From the NCBI GenBank assembly GCA_963674555.1, contig OY771429.1, positions 372,001 to 436,000 of the forward strand: a DNA stretch of 64,000 bases. Reading direction: 5' to 3'. This stretch comes from JBGMEA01 sp963674555 (GTDB lineage Bacteria > Bacillota > Clostridia > Eubacteriales > Anaerofustaceae). Within the stretch, counting starts at the first letter, position 1. Every line of letters begins with the position of its first letter. The notes under the pieces are model-generated. The model was not told where the DNA came from. It did no database searches and saw nothing but the letters and a program-made list of their open reading frames with translations. The position numbers and the translations under genes were made by a program. Below are positions 26,451 through 34,939 of the stretch, in pieces.

Positions 26451-27494
26451 TTAGAAATCATCATCAATATCGGCGTTTATAACACTATCCGCCGCTTTCG
26501 TTAAACGGTTCATATATGCTTCGCCTAAACCATCAGGTTTCATACAGGCGACAAAAACATCTTTGATATTCAAATCATCACATCTTCGTAAATGCGCAAA
26601 CAATACTTTTGCTGCATCTGTCGGTTTATTTTGATCCCCTAATGAAAATCGATACTTACAATCTATTGATTCAATCATGTTGTCGAAAACGATCGCTGCT
26701 GTTTTTTGATTTGATTTTGACACAAATCGATTTATATAGTTTACAATGTTTTCATCGTTACCAAACAGTGCTGTTACGCTTGCCGTAGGCTTGTAATGCG
26801 TATATTTCATTCCCGGGGATTTAGGAGTATCTATTTCGGATAGTTTTTTATGATCCTGCACTTCGATATGTTTGGATAGTTGTTCGATACTAACACCACC
26901 GGGCCTAAGCACTTGCGCGGGTTTTGAAGTTAAGTCTACAACGGTCGATTCCAAACCGATCTCACATGCCCCTCCCATTAATATCACATCCACTTTACCG
27001 TCCATATCGTCAAGTACATGTTTCGGTAAAGTCGCGGAAGGTTTGCCTGATATGTTAGCGCTTGGAGCCGCAACAGGAACCGCACATTCTTTTAAGAAAT
27101 CGTGTGCGAATTGAGAACTCGGAACGCGGATTCCTATCGTATTAAGACCAGCGGAAACATTTTCGGGTATACATTCTTGTTTCTCCAAAACAATCGTAAC
27201 GGCGCCGGGCATGAAATGTTGAATTACTTTTTCAGCATCTTGAGAAATATTTTTTGTATATTGGTTAATATCTTTTTTATCAGCGAGATGTACGATCAAC
27301 GGATTATCCTGTGGCCGACCTTTTGCTTTAAATATTTTTGCTACAGCCTTTTCATCCAATGCGTTAGCGCCAAGACCATATACGGTCTCTGTAGGGAAAA
27401 CTACCAACCCACCGCTACGGATCGTATCGGCAGAAACAAAAAGAGCTTCTTGATAAGTTTGTTCATCATTCAGATCGTATATTTTAGTTTGCAT
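26451..27494 (-). CDS. ywlC: Threonylcarbamoyl-AMP synthase (Sua5/YwlC)
   Basis: Makes threonylcarbamoyl-AMP from threonine, bicarbonate and ATP for tRNA t6A37. An N-terminal YrdC domain (about 1-205) shows VVFPTETVYGLGANA, KAKGRPQDNPLIVH and PSANISGKPSAT; a C-terminal Sua5 domain follows after a linker with SPGMKYTHYKP. 347 residues means the two-domain Sua5 form, as in B. subtilis, not short TsaC. Confidence 0.95.
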   Translation of the reverse strand: MQTKIYDLNDEQTYQEALFVSADTIRSGGLVVFPTETVYGLGANALDEKAVAKIFKAKGRPQDNPLIVHLADKKDINQYTKNISQDAEKVIQHFMPGAVTIVLEKQECIPENVSAGLNTIGIRVPSSQFAHDFLKECAVPVAAPSANISGKPSATLPKHVLDDMDGKVDVILMGGACEIGLESTVVDLTSKPAQVLRPGGVSIEQLSKHIEVQDHKKLSEIDTPKSPGMKYTHYKPTASVTALFGNDENIVNYINRFVSKSNQKTAAIVFDNMIESIDCKYRFSLGDQNKPTDAAKVLFAHLRRCDDLNIKDVFVACMKPDGLGEAYMNRLTKAADSVINADIDDDF

Positions 27495-27528
27495 ATTTTT
27501 TAAAATCTTTTCCTTACACGTTGATTAC

Positions 27529-27537
27529 ATTATAGCA
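27529..27537 (-). promoter_or_regulatory. Promoter of the sua5-ywlE-rpiB-upp run (extended -10)
   Basis: TGCTATAAT on the minus strand with TATAAT at 27529-27534; the -35 region (TTACAT at 17 bp) is poor, which is common for extended -10 promoters. The start site would be near 27522, 28 nt before the gene. Confidence 0.55.
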
Positions 27538-27732
27538 AATATTGACAGGATATGTAATCATATGACTCAAAAACACCAAGAAATTATTTGGTAGCCGACA
27601 ATCATTATAAGATTACGTGAATGCGACTTCCATCAATGATATCCCCTATTGGTCACAGCATTATTTCGAAGTATTTTATATCGCTCATATTGAATACATT
27701 TTAAATTTAATAATTTTTTAAAAAAAAGCTGT
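27538..27732. other. Intergenic region between divergent sua5 and rho
   Basis: A+T-rich sequence without a convincing coding frame; the divergent promoters for sua5 and rho lie at its two ends. Confidence 0.6.
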
Positions 27733-27761
27733 TTGACAAAATCTGTCCAATTTGATAATAT
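27733..27761 (+). promoter_or_regulatory. Promoter of rho
   Basis: TTGACA (27733-27738), 17-bp spacer, TAATAT (27756-27761). Start site near 27768, giving a leader of about 158 nt before the rho start. Confidence 0.75.
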
Positions 27762-27767
27762 AAATTA

Positions 27768-27925
27768 TCTTACAAAAGATTTATTTATCCACAAGTATTC
27801 TGTTTAATTTTCTTTGATGATTCTGATTACTCTCAATATCAGTTTTTATCACAACAATTATTGATCCAATAACGAATATCAGAAAAAGTCCTATTATTTT
27901 TCTACGAACTTCTCGGAGGTGTACC
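27768..27925 (+). promoter_or_regulatory. Long G-poor leader of rho mRNA
   Basis: The untranslated leader is rich in C and U and poor in G (for example the stretch around 27795-27860), with no strong hairpin. This is the composition of a Rho-loading site. Autogenous attenuation by Rho is known in E. coli; here it is inferred. Confidence 0.4.
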
Positions 27926-29503
27926 TTGGCAAAAGAACTCTCAGAAATGTCTTTATCTGAGCTCAAATCAGAAGCTAAAAACATGAACATCAGCGGATTC
28001 AGTAAGCTGTCAAAACAAGAGCTGTTAAATTTAATATCCGAAACCAAAGCCATAAATGATAAAAAATATGCGCGTTTAAAAGATTCTATCGATGACAGTA
28101 TCGAAATGAAGGGAATTGTTCAGATATTGCCCGAAGGTTTTGGGTTTCTAAAAACGCCTGAAATGAAAAGTTCGGATGAATATGTATATGTATCCGCCTC
28201 TCAAGTACAGAAGTTTAAATTGCTTAGCGGAGATGAGATCCAAGGAAAGGTCAGACCTCCGAAAGAAAGTGAAAAATATTATGCGATGCTTTTTATCGAA
28301 GAAGTCAACGGAAGATTGACCGAAGATATCCTACGAGAAGAAAAAAAGATCATGTCAGCAGGATCACAGAAGGATCTGTCTGTATATGAGCAATCCCACA
28401 ACGGTATCCTTGAAATCAATCCTGACGGCTTCGGCTTTCTGAGAACCAATAACTATATGTCGGGAGAAGATGATATCTATGTATCACCTTCCCAAATAAG
28501 GAAATACAGACTTCGTACAGGAGATGAAATACAAGGACGTATCCGCACATCGAATGAAAACGAACGATATGATGCACTCTTATATATTGAAAAAGTAAAT
28601 GACCGAACACCGGAGACTATCGTAAACAGACCTGATTTTGAAAAGCTGGTTCCGATATTCCCTGATGACAGATTAACCCTTGAGACGACACAACCTATCG
28701 TCTCAACGCGAATATTGGATGTATTCGTTCCGATCGGAAAAGGACAACGAGGTTTGATCGTTGCGCCTCCCAAAGCGGGAAAAACAATACTTTTAAAACA
28801 GATCGCCAATGCGATACGGCTGAACCATCCCGATGTGAAGTTAATCATACTTTTGATCGATGAACGTCCCGAAGAAGTAACCGACATGCAAAGAAGCATA
28901 ACAGCCGACGTCATTTACTCTACATTCGATCAAAAACCAATGAACCACATTAAGGCAGCAGAGATCGTTCTAGAGCGAAGTAAACGGCTTGTGGAGATCG
29001 GTGAAGATGTTGTCGTCTTAGTTGACAGCATCACGAGATTTGCGCGCGCCAATAACTTGGTCGTTCCTTCATCAGGACGAACTTTATCGGGGGGGCTCGA
29101 TCCTGAAAGCTTATATTTCCCCAAGAAGTTTTTCGGTTCAGCAAGAAACATTGAATCGGGCGGATCCCTCACGATTTTGGCCACAGCATTGATCGAGACA
29201 GGAAGCCGAATGGACGATCTTATTTACGAGGAGTTCAAAGGAACAGGCAATATGGAAATACACTTGGACAGAGAGTTGGCCGAGAACCGAATCTTCCCCG
29301 CAATAAATATATTGCGTTCAGGCACAAGAAGAGAAGATCTTTTATTAAGCGAAGACGAATTGACCGCATCCTATGCGCTTAGGAAAACTTTAAGTAATTT
29401 AGGCGCACGAAATTTCACTGACACGATCATTCAAAATATGCTCAAAACAAAATCAAATAAAGATTTTATAACAATGGTTTCGAAAAATTATACTTCCAAT
29501 TAA
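27926..29503 (+). CDS. rho: Transcription termination factor Rho with two RNA-binding domains
   Basis: Hexameric RNA helicase ending transcription. The TTG start at 27926 follows GGAGGTG. Order: Rho-N SAP-like domain (about 1-45), a first cold-shock-type RNA-binding domain (61-130, MKGIVQILPEGFGFL, YVYVSASQVQKFKLLSGDEI), a linker, a second (159-228, HNGILEINPDGFGFL, DIYVSPSQIRKYRLRTGDEI), then the ATPase with Walker A VAPPKAGKT (279-287), ILLIDERPEE and LSGGLDPESL. E. coli Rho has 419 residues and one such domain; this one has 525 because the domain is duplicated. The ATPase core looks fully active. Confidence 0.97.
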   Translation: MAKELSEMSLSELKSEAKNMNISGFSKLSKQELLNLISETKAINDKKYARLKDSIDDSIEMKGIVQILPEGFGFLKTPEMKSSDEYVYVSASQVQKFKLLSGDEIQGKVRPPKESEKYYAMLFIEEVNGRLTEDILREEKKIMSAGSQKDLSVYEQSHNGILEINPDGFGFLRTNNYMSGEDDIYVSPSQIRKYRLRTGDEIQGRIRTSNENERYDALLYIEKVNDRTPETIVNRPDFEKLVPIFPDDRLTLETTQPIVSTRILDVFVPIGKGQRGLIVAPPKAGKTILLKQIANAIRLNHPDVKLIILLIDERPEEVTDMQRSITADVIYSTFDQKPMNHIKAAEIVLERSKRLVEIGEDVVVLVDSITRFARANNLVVPSSGRTLSGGLDPESLYFPKKFFGSARNIESGGSLTILATALIETGSRMDDLIYEEFKGTGNMEIHLDRELAENRIFPAINILRSGTRREDLLLSEDELTASYALRKTLSNLGARNFTDTIIQNMLKTKSNKDFITMVSKNYTSN

Positions 29504-29510
29504 AAAATAT

Positions 29511-29539
29511 TTGATTATTTGATAATTGCCTGCTATAAT
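29511..29539 (+). promoter_or_regulatory. Promoter of rpmE
   Basis: TTGATT (29511-29516), 17-bp spacer ending in TGC, TATAAT (29534-29539); both -35 and extended -10 elements. It lies directly after the rho stop codon. Confidence 0.75.
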
Positions 29540-29604
29540 AGAAGAACTGTAATGGAAATTACTATGGAATTTATATAAGAATATATGAAAAGAGGTGTGT
29601 TGGA

Positions 29605-29805
29605 TTGAAACAAGATATCCATCCGGATTATAAAAAATGCACGGTGACATGTGCTTGCGGTAATACATTTGAAACAGGATCGACCAAAGACGAGATCCGT
29701 GTTGAAATATGTTCTGCTTGCCATCCTTACTATACCGGTAAGCAAAAATTGGTTGATACTGGCGGACGCGTCGGAAGATTTAAAAAACGTTACGAAAACA
29801 AATAA
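29605..29805 (+). CDS. rpmE: Ribosomal protein L31, zinc-binding type
   Basis: 66-residue 50S protein. It begins MKQDIHPDYKKCTVTCACGNTF and carries the cysteines of the zinc form (C16-type, CxC, then CSACHPYYTGKQK), unlike the Cys-free zinc-starvation paralogue. A TTG start at 29605 follows AGAGGTG at 7 nt. It has its own promoter and terminator. Confidence 0.96.
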   Translation: MKQDIHPDYKKCTVTCACGNTFETGSTKDEIRVEICSACHPYYTGKQKLVDTGGRVGRFKKRYENK

Positions 29806-29834
29806 AAAAGAAGGACTATGGTCCTTCTTTTTTT
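29806..29834 (+). terminator. Terminator of rpmE
   Basis: AAGAAGGAC, TAT loop, GTCCTTCTT followed by a run of T, directly after the stop codon. Confidence 0.9.
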
Positions 29835-29951
29835 TGTTTCGAATCAAATGATATCCTTCCAAATAAATTTTTCGATCATGTTATTTTTTCTAATAGATAT
29901 TTAAGATTCCGACCTTATAATTCAACTTATATTATAAAGACGGTGAATGCC

Positions 29952-30818
29952 ATGATGATAAAAACACAGATCGTTACAGATACCGGTGCCGATCTGACTA
30001 ACACAATGCTAAATGGTCGCACGATCGAAGTCCTACCCATGGATATCGATATCGACGGCAAAATACGTAAATCTTCGTTGGAAATCGATTTATTTCAAAT
30101 GTATCAAGATATGCGAAATAAATCAGTCTATAAAACATCCCAAGTCTCACTCGATGCTTTTTTGTCTTGTTTTGATAAATATGCGGCTCAAGGGATACCT
30201 GTTTTGTATATAGGTTTATCTTCGGGATTATCAGGGACGATTTCGACCGCTTACCTTGCTGCTGATGAAATCAAACAAAAATACCCAAATGCGGAAATTT
30301 ATATTGTGGACTCAAAATGCGCTACTGTCGGTTATGGCAGAAGTGTGGTGGATGCTTATGATATGGTCGAAGAAAACATACCGATCGAAGAGATTGTTCA
30401 GAAGATCGAATATGAAACAGCTCACACAGAACACTTATTTACAGTATCGACACTAGAATACTTAGTACGCGGAGGACGCTTATCAGCTGCATCTGCTGCT
30501 ATAGCCGGAACATTACAGATCAAGCCGATACTCAATATTAATGAGCAAGGCAAATTGGTAGCAAAAGAAAAAATACGCGGCGATAAGAAAATCAAACAAA
30601 GAATGGCCGATCTTTTACTCGAATTATCTCAAGGATTGGAAGATCAAACACTGTATATATTGCATGGCGATGATGAAACAGCTGCAGACGAATTGATAAA
30701 TGTTATCCTGCAAAAGATGAGGCCCGCAAAAATCATAAAAGAAATGGTTGGCTGCACGATAGGCGCACATTCAGGACCGGGAACTTTGGGGATCGTGTTT
30801 ACAAATCCGAATAAATAA
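29952..30818 (+). CDS. DegV-family fatty-acid-binding protein
   Basis: DegV/FakB-fold protein; family members bind a fatty acid and, as FakB, present it to the kinase FakA. It has the N-terminal QIVTDTGADLTN, the phosphate-facing loop SSGLSGTISTAY, VDSKCATVGYG and GGRLSAASAAIAGTLQIKPIL. The ATG at 29952 follows GGTGA; a GTG nine bases earlier is less likely. 288 residues. No FakA-type kinase is in the window, so the FakB role is unproven. Confidence 0.9.
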   Translation: MMIKTQIVTDTGADLTNTMLNGRTIEVLPMDIDIDGKIRKSSLEIDLFQMYQDMRNKSVYKTSQVSLDAFLSCFDKYAAQGIPVLYIGLSSGLSGTISTAYLAADEIKQKYPNAEIYIVDSKCATVGYGRSVVDAYDMVEENIPIEEIVQKIEYETAHTEHLFTVSTLEYLVRGGRLSAASAAIAGTLQIKPILNINEQGKLVAKEKIRGDKKIKQRMADLLLELSQGLEDQTLYILHGDDETAADELINVILQKMRPAKIIKEMVGCTIGAHSGPGTLGIVFTNPNK

Positions 30819-30820
30819 TT

Positions 30821-30860
30821 AAAAGAGGATCCGATCATAAATTGATCGGATCTTCTTTTA
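30821..30860. terminator. Bidirectional terminator between degV and queT
   Basis: GATCCGATCA/TGATCGGATC arms flanked by A- and T-runs; it serves the two convergent genes. Confidence 0.85.
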
Positions 30861-31352
30861 ATCTCGCAACAATTGATTTAAATTTTGATTCTTTTCGATG
30901 AATAATAACAGCGGTAAGCCCAACAAGTAAACGCTGAATATTTGGCTGATCGATACTTCAAGAAAGTAAATGAAATATAACTCCATTGTATTTGTCATTA
31001 CACCTATGATAGCCGCGACAACTACGCCGTTAATGAGGATCGAAGGGATACCGACAAAATACTTGTTCTTGATCCTGCTTCCGATCAATCCACTAACGAG
31101 TGTCGCTAAGCTTCCGAATATAATATCCGCAAACCCAAATGGGCTCCATAAATTATTGATCAAACAACCGACAAACAATCCCCAAGCTGCCGAGGGCGAA
31201 AAATACACCAACATATTCAAAGCTTCCGAAGGTCTGAGTTGAATCGGTCCGAATTCGATCGCTTTAAAAATCGCACCGATAGCGATATACAAGGCTGCAA
31301 TTACTGCGGCTTTTGCGACAAATTGTATGGGTTTACTGTTTTTGTTTTGCAT
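30858..31352 (-). CDS. queT: QueT-family transporter (queuosine precursor ECF S-component)
   Basis: Small membrane protein, about 164 residues, with five to six helices. IEFGPIQLRPSEALNMLVYFSP and GCLINNLWSPFGFADIIFGSLATL are hallmarks of the QueT family, which brings in queuosine precursors with an ECF module. ATG at 31352 follows AGAGGTAA. I looked for a preQ1 riboswitch upstream and found none. No ECF ATPase genes are nearby. Confidence 0.85.
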   Translation of the reverse strand: MQNKNSKPIQFVAKAAVIAALYIAIGAIFKAIEFGPIQLRPSEALNMLVYFSPSAAWGLFVGCLINNLWSPFGFADIIFGSLATLVSGLIGSRIKNKYFVGIPSILINGVVVAAIIGVMTNTMELYFIYFLEVSISQIFSVYLLGLPLLLFIEKNQNLNQLLRD

Positions 31353-31449
31353 AAAAATTACCTCTGTGATATGACATTTTCCAATTATAACATAACCTAC
31401 TTTAAATTGCTGAATATATTTGTTTTCTCTTCTAATTTTGAACATTCTT

Positions 31450-31458
31450 TGCTATAAT
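31450..31458 (+). promoter_or_regulatory. Promoter of the patatin-like gene (extended -10)
   Basis: TGCTATAAT with TATAAT at 31453-31458; no good -35. Start site near 31465, giving a 72-nt leader. Confidence 0.5.
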
Positions 31459-31536
31459 TAGAAATCAGTTAAACATTATAAATAGCACATCTTTTTGCTG
31501 AAAAAAAGGCTTATAAATGAGCAATGGAGGTTAAAC

Positions 31537-32826
31537 ATGGCTGAATACGGTTTGGTATTGAGTTCAGATGGATCAAAGAATTCATTTGAAATAGGTGCAT
31601 GGAAAGCATTAAGAGAACTTGATATAAATATCACAGCCGTTTCAGGATCCTTCGTAGGCGCACTAAACGCAGCATTGATCGCGCAAGGCGATTTTGAAAA
31701 AGCCATCCGTTTTTGGCGAAACGTATCATCCAAAAACTTATTCGGCGTTAATAAGATCATCGCAAAAAAATATGCGGAAGAATGGTCAAAAAATGATACA
31801 AAGCTTTTCAAGCGTTCTTTTTTGAAATATATCCAAGGCCATACCGAAGAATTAGACCCTTTAAAAGAGACTTTGGAAGTTTATTTAGATGAAAAAGTTA
31901 TCAGAAGATCGCAAATAAAATTAGGCTTTGTTTCTGTTTCTTTAAATACTTTAGAAGCCGAAATGTTAACGATAGACGATATACCTCGCGGAAGATTATC
32001 GACTTATTTGCTTACCGCTACCTGTTTTCCGCAAATATCTCAGGTCAATCGCGCAAAAGATCCCCAGTTCTCAACACAATATTCCCCTTATCTCATTATA
32101 GAAAAATTCGGAAATACACAAATCATTTCTACCGATGATATTATAGCCGTACCTCCGCAATTGAACGCTGACATTACTATGATCCAATCAAGCGAGGCTT
32201 TGGTCCTTGATCTGTGCGAATCTGCTGAAACAATGAAAAAACATATTAAATTGGGATATATCGATACGCTGCGTCACTTTGAAAAATCATTGAGTTCTAC
32301 TTACTATATTACAAACGACATCCCTTCGGAACAATATTTACTGCTGAAAGATCAATTTGGGAAAAGATTCAAAAATCATTTGGATGACTTGCTCAGAATA
32401 TTATTGAAGGTTAAAAATACTTCGAAAGAGTCTGTTGAAATCAGGATAAAACAAATGCTGAAAATGATAGGTATTGAACCAAACGATATCTATGTCGCAA
32501 TGATCGAAAATTTAGCGAAGTTATTAAATGTCCCGAAGGAAGAAAAATACACTTTAGAAAAAATACTTGTTGTTATACAACAAAAAATTACAAAACATAT
32601 CCAGGCAAACAAAGACCTATTATCTGATCCGGCCTATGTACGGGATTTACTTAAGAATGTAGCTGAACCGGAAAGGATCGTTCCGTCATCAGAAATCCTG
32701 ATGCAATATTTCTTACTTTTGATTTCATGTAAGCCTTCATCCTATCGTAAATTGATTCCCTTTATCGATCGACTCAATATAAAAACCATCATAGCAATCG
32801 TGACAATGATTTACATGATCTATTGA
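31537..32826 (+). CDS. Patatin-like protein lacking the catalytic serine
   Basis: Patatin phospholipase fold by its N-terminus: GLVLSSDGSKNSFEIGAWKAL, then AVSGSFVGALNAAL. In active patatins these are the oxyanion loop GGGxxG and the nucleophile GxSxG. Here the oxyanion glycines are mostly lost (SSDGSKNS, residues 9-16) and the nucleophile position is Phe (G37-S-F39-V-G41); the catalytic Asp motif DGG/DGA is not recognisable near residues 199-207. The C-terminal ~220 residues are helical and unrecognised. ATG at 31537 follows GGAGG. Probably a pseudoenzyme with a binding or regulatory role. Its 3' end overlaps walJ by 7 bp. Confidence 0.8.
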   Translation: MAEYGLVLSSDGSKNSFEIGAWKALRELDINITAVSGSFVGALNAALIAQGDFEKAIRFWRNVSSKNLFGVNKIIAKKYAEEWSKNDTKLFKRSFLKYIQGHTEELDPLKETLEVYLDEKVIRRSQIKLGFVSVSLNTLEAEMLTIDDIPRGRLSTYLLTATCFPQISQVNRAKDPQFSTQYSPYLIIEKFGNTQIISTDDIIAVPPQLNADITMIQSSEALVLDLCESAETMKKHIKLGYIDTLRHFEKSLSSTYYITNDIPSEQYLLLKDQFGKRFKNHLDDLLRILLKVKNTSKESVEIRIKQMLKMIGIEPNDIYVAMIENLAKLLNVPKEEKYTLEKILVVIQQKITKHIQANKDLLSDPAYVRDLLKNVAEPERIVPSSEILMQYFLLLISCKPSSYRKLIPFIDRLNIKTIIAIVTMIYMIY

Positions 32827-33617
32827 TATTCGCAAAAAAGGCTTTCACTGATTCCATCGCGCAAAGCAATGTTCAGCTGATAATCTTTACCGCATATCAT
32901 ACCGTTTTGCGCAGTTATAGACTTTACCGTTTTAAGTGCTGTCATAGGCGTATTATTATGTTGGCTTAAATGACCCAACATAATTTTTTTTGTGCCACTT
33001 TGGATCAAGTCGCAACAGAATTCTCCCGCCGAATCATTTGACAAATGCCCGTTTTCACCACGTATACGTTGCTTTAAATAATACGGATAATTTCCGTTCA
33101 TCAGCATATCTACATCATGATTCGATTCCAAAAAAACAATTTCACAGTTTAATAAATTCTCTTTTATATTCTCATCGATAATGCCTATATCTGTGGCAAT
33201 AGAAATAAATGAGTTACCGTCGGATATTTTAAATCCCACGGGTTCAACAGCATCATGCGATATACTGAAAGAGCGTAAATGGATATCTTTAAAAAAGATA
33301 TCGTCATTTGTGTTGAATATTTTTATATGTTCATCTTTGACCTTTCCGACCTTACGCAATAATGATTCCATCGTGTTTGCGTTCGCGTAAATCGGCAGAT
33401 CGAATCGTCGCGATAAAACCCCCACCCCATTGATATGATCATCGTGTTCATGCGTAACAAAAATCGCATCGAGTGAACTCGGTTCGACACCTTTTGCGTC
33501 AAGCATTCTTTGTATCTTATTGCCCGACAACCCCGCATCGATCAATATCTTTGTATCTCGATGTTCAAACAGCAAACAATTGCCTGATGAACCGCTGTAT
33601 AAACTCGTCAAAATCAT
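32820..33617 (-). CDS. walJ: Metallo-beta-lactamase-fold exonuclease-like protein WalJ/YycJ
   Basis: MBL-fold hydrolase with the metal motif THEHDDHINGV and downstream ligands in SISHDAVEP, ATDIG and LGHLSQHNN. The N-terminus LYSGSSGNCLLFE is typical of the YycJ/WalJ family, which is linked to cell-wall control and has nuclease activity in some species. 265 residues. It follows murA by 15 bp, so it is cotranscribed with wall genes; walRK are not in view. Confidence 0.9.
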   Translation of the reverse strand: MILTSLYSGSSGNCLLFEHRDTKILIDAGLSGNKIQRMLDAKGVEPSSLDAIFVTHEHDDHINGVGVLSRRFDLPIYANANTMESLLRKVGKVKDEHIKIFNTNDDIFFKDIHLRSFSISHDAVEPVGFKISDGNSFISIATDIGIIDENIKENLLNCEIVFLESNHDVDMLMNGNYPYYLKQRIRGENGHLSNDSAGEFCCDLIQSGTKKIMLGHLSQHNNTPMTALKTVKSITAQNGMICGKDYQLNIALRDGISESLFCEYQ

Positions 33618-33632
33618 ATAGGCTTATCCTCT

Positions 33633-34895
33633 TTAGTCATTTATCCGCTGTATATCTGCACCCAAAGATCGAAGTCTTCCTACGATATCATCATAACCGC
33701 GATCAATATGTTGCAATTCATGTATAGCAGTCGTTCCTTCCGCTACAAGCCCTGCAATGATCATAGCCGCTCCGGCTCTTAAATCAGTTGCGTTGATCAA
33801 AGATGCATCTAAAGATTTCCCGCCTTTAAAAACAGCCATATTACCGTTAACGATAATATCGGCACCCATCTTGATAAGTTCATTTACATATTTAAATCGG
33901 TTTTCAAATATGCTTTCAGTGATACTGCTGACACCGTTTGTCAAACACATAAGAACGCCCATAGGTTGCTGTAAATCAGTTGGGAACCCCGGATATGGAA
34001 GTGTTCGGATATTGACAGGGATCAATGGACGTTTTCCGATCACACGGATACTGTCATCATATTCGATGACTTCATTACCCATTTCGATCAATTTTGCGGA
34101 GATCGGTTCCATATGCTTCGGTATCACATTCTTCACCAAAACATCGCCTTCTGTCGCTGCCGCCGCTATCATATATGTCCCAGCAGTAATTTGATCAGGG
34201 ATCACTGCATATGTGCATCCTGTCAATTTTTCTACACCCGCGATTTTTATAACATCAGTACCCGCTCCTTTGACACTTGCACCCATCAAATTTAAGAAAT
34301 TTGCGACATCTACAACATGCGGTTCTTTAGCCGCGTTTTCTATAACAGTTGTACCTTCGGCCATTACCGCCGCTAACATGATATTGATCGTTGCGCCAAC
34401 ACTGACCGTGTCAAAATAAATAGACCCGCCAATCAATTTTTCTGCTTGCACATGGATAAAACCGTTTTTCATGACAACTGTTGCGCCTAAAGCTTCAAAG
34501 CCTTTTATATGTTGATCAATCGGACGGGCTCCGATATCACATCCGCCGGGAAGCGGTAATTTTACATCATTGTATTTTGATAAGAGTGCGCCTAACATAT
34601 AATACGATGCTCTCATCTCTCTGCTTTCTTCTTTGATATCGCCAATTTTTTCAGCAGAGATTCCTTGTGTATCTATCAGCGTGTTACCTTGTTCATCTTT
34701 TGTGATAACAGCCCCAAGCTTTTTAAGCATCACGATAAAGTTTCTGATATCTTGAATATCCGGTAAGTTTTCAAGGATACATGTATCTTCGCAAAGGATC
34801 GTTGCGGGAATAATACCAAGTGCAGCATTTTTTGCACCTGAAATCGTAACCTCGCCGTTTAAATGGCGTCCCCCATTGATCAATATTTTTTCCAT
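33633..34895 (-). CDS. murA: UDP-GlcNAc 1-carboxyvinyltransferase MurA
   Basis: First committed step of peptidoglycan synthesis, adding enolpyruvate to UDP-GlcNAc. The catalytic cysteine, target of fosfomycin, is present in LPGGCDIGARPIDQH. GGRHLNGEVTISGAKNAAL and YPGFPTDLQQP complete the family signatures. 420 residues. Cotranscribed with walJ downstream and the rluD/ylmH/sepF run upstream (44-bp gap). Confidence 0.96.
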   Translation of the reverse strand: MEKILINGGRHLNGEVTISGAKNAALGIIPATILCEDTCILENLPDIQDIRNFIVMLKKLGAVITKDEQGNTLIDTQGISAEKIGDIKEESREMRASYYMLGALLSKYNDVKLPLPGGCDIGARPIDQHIKGFEALGATVVMKNGFIHVQAEKLIGGSIYFDTVSVGATINIMLAAVMAEGTTVIENAAKEPHVVDVANFLNLMGASVKGAGTDVIKIAGVEKLTGCTYAVIPDQITAGTYMIAAAATEGDVLVKNVIPKHMEPISAKLIEMGNEVIEYDDSIRVIGKRPLIPVNIRTLPYPGFPTDLQQPMGVLMCLTNGVSSITESIFENRFKYVNELIKMGADIIVNGNMAVFKGGKSLDASLINATDLRAGAAMIIAGLVAEGTTAIHELQHIDRGYDDIVGRLRSLGADIQRIND

Positions 34896-34939
34896 TAGTC
34901 GTTCCTCACTGATATTCTGCCTTATATTATATAATATTC

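Noticed and set aside
27819..27866. 15-codon leader peptide in the rho leader
   Set aside because: The ATG has no ribosome site and the composition is explained by the G-poor leader.
27781..28053. 90-codon open frame antisense to the rho start
   Set aside because: It overlaps the leader and N-terminus of rho on the other strand, has no ribosome site and no recognisable protein features.
31353..31446. Possible preQ1 riboswitch in front of queT
   Set aside because: Neither the class I pattern nor a class II-like fold can be built; the stretch before the ribosome site is unstructured.
31645..31662. Ser38 as an alternative nucleophile of the patatin-like protein
   Set aside because: It is one residue off the GxSxG elbow and the oxyanion loop is also lost, so an active site built on it is unlikely.
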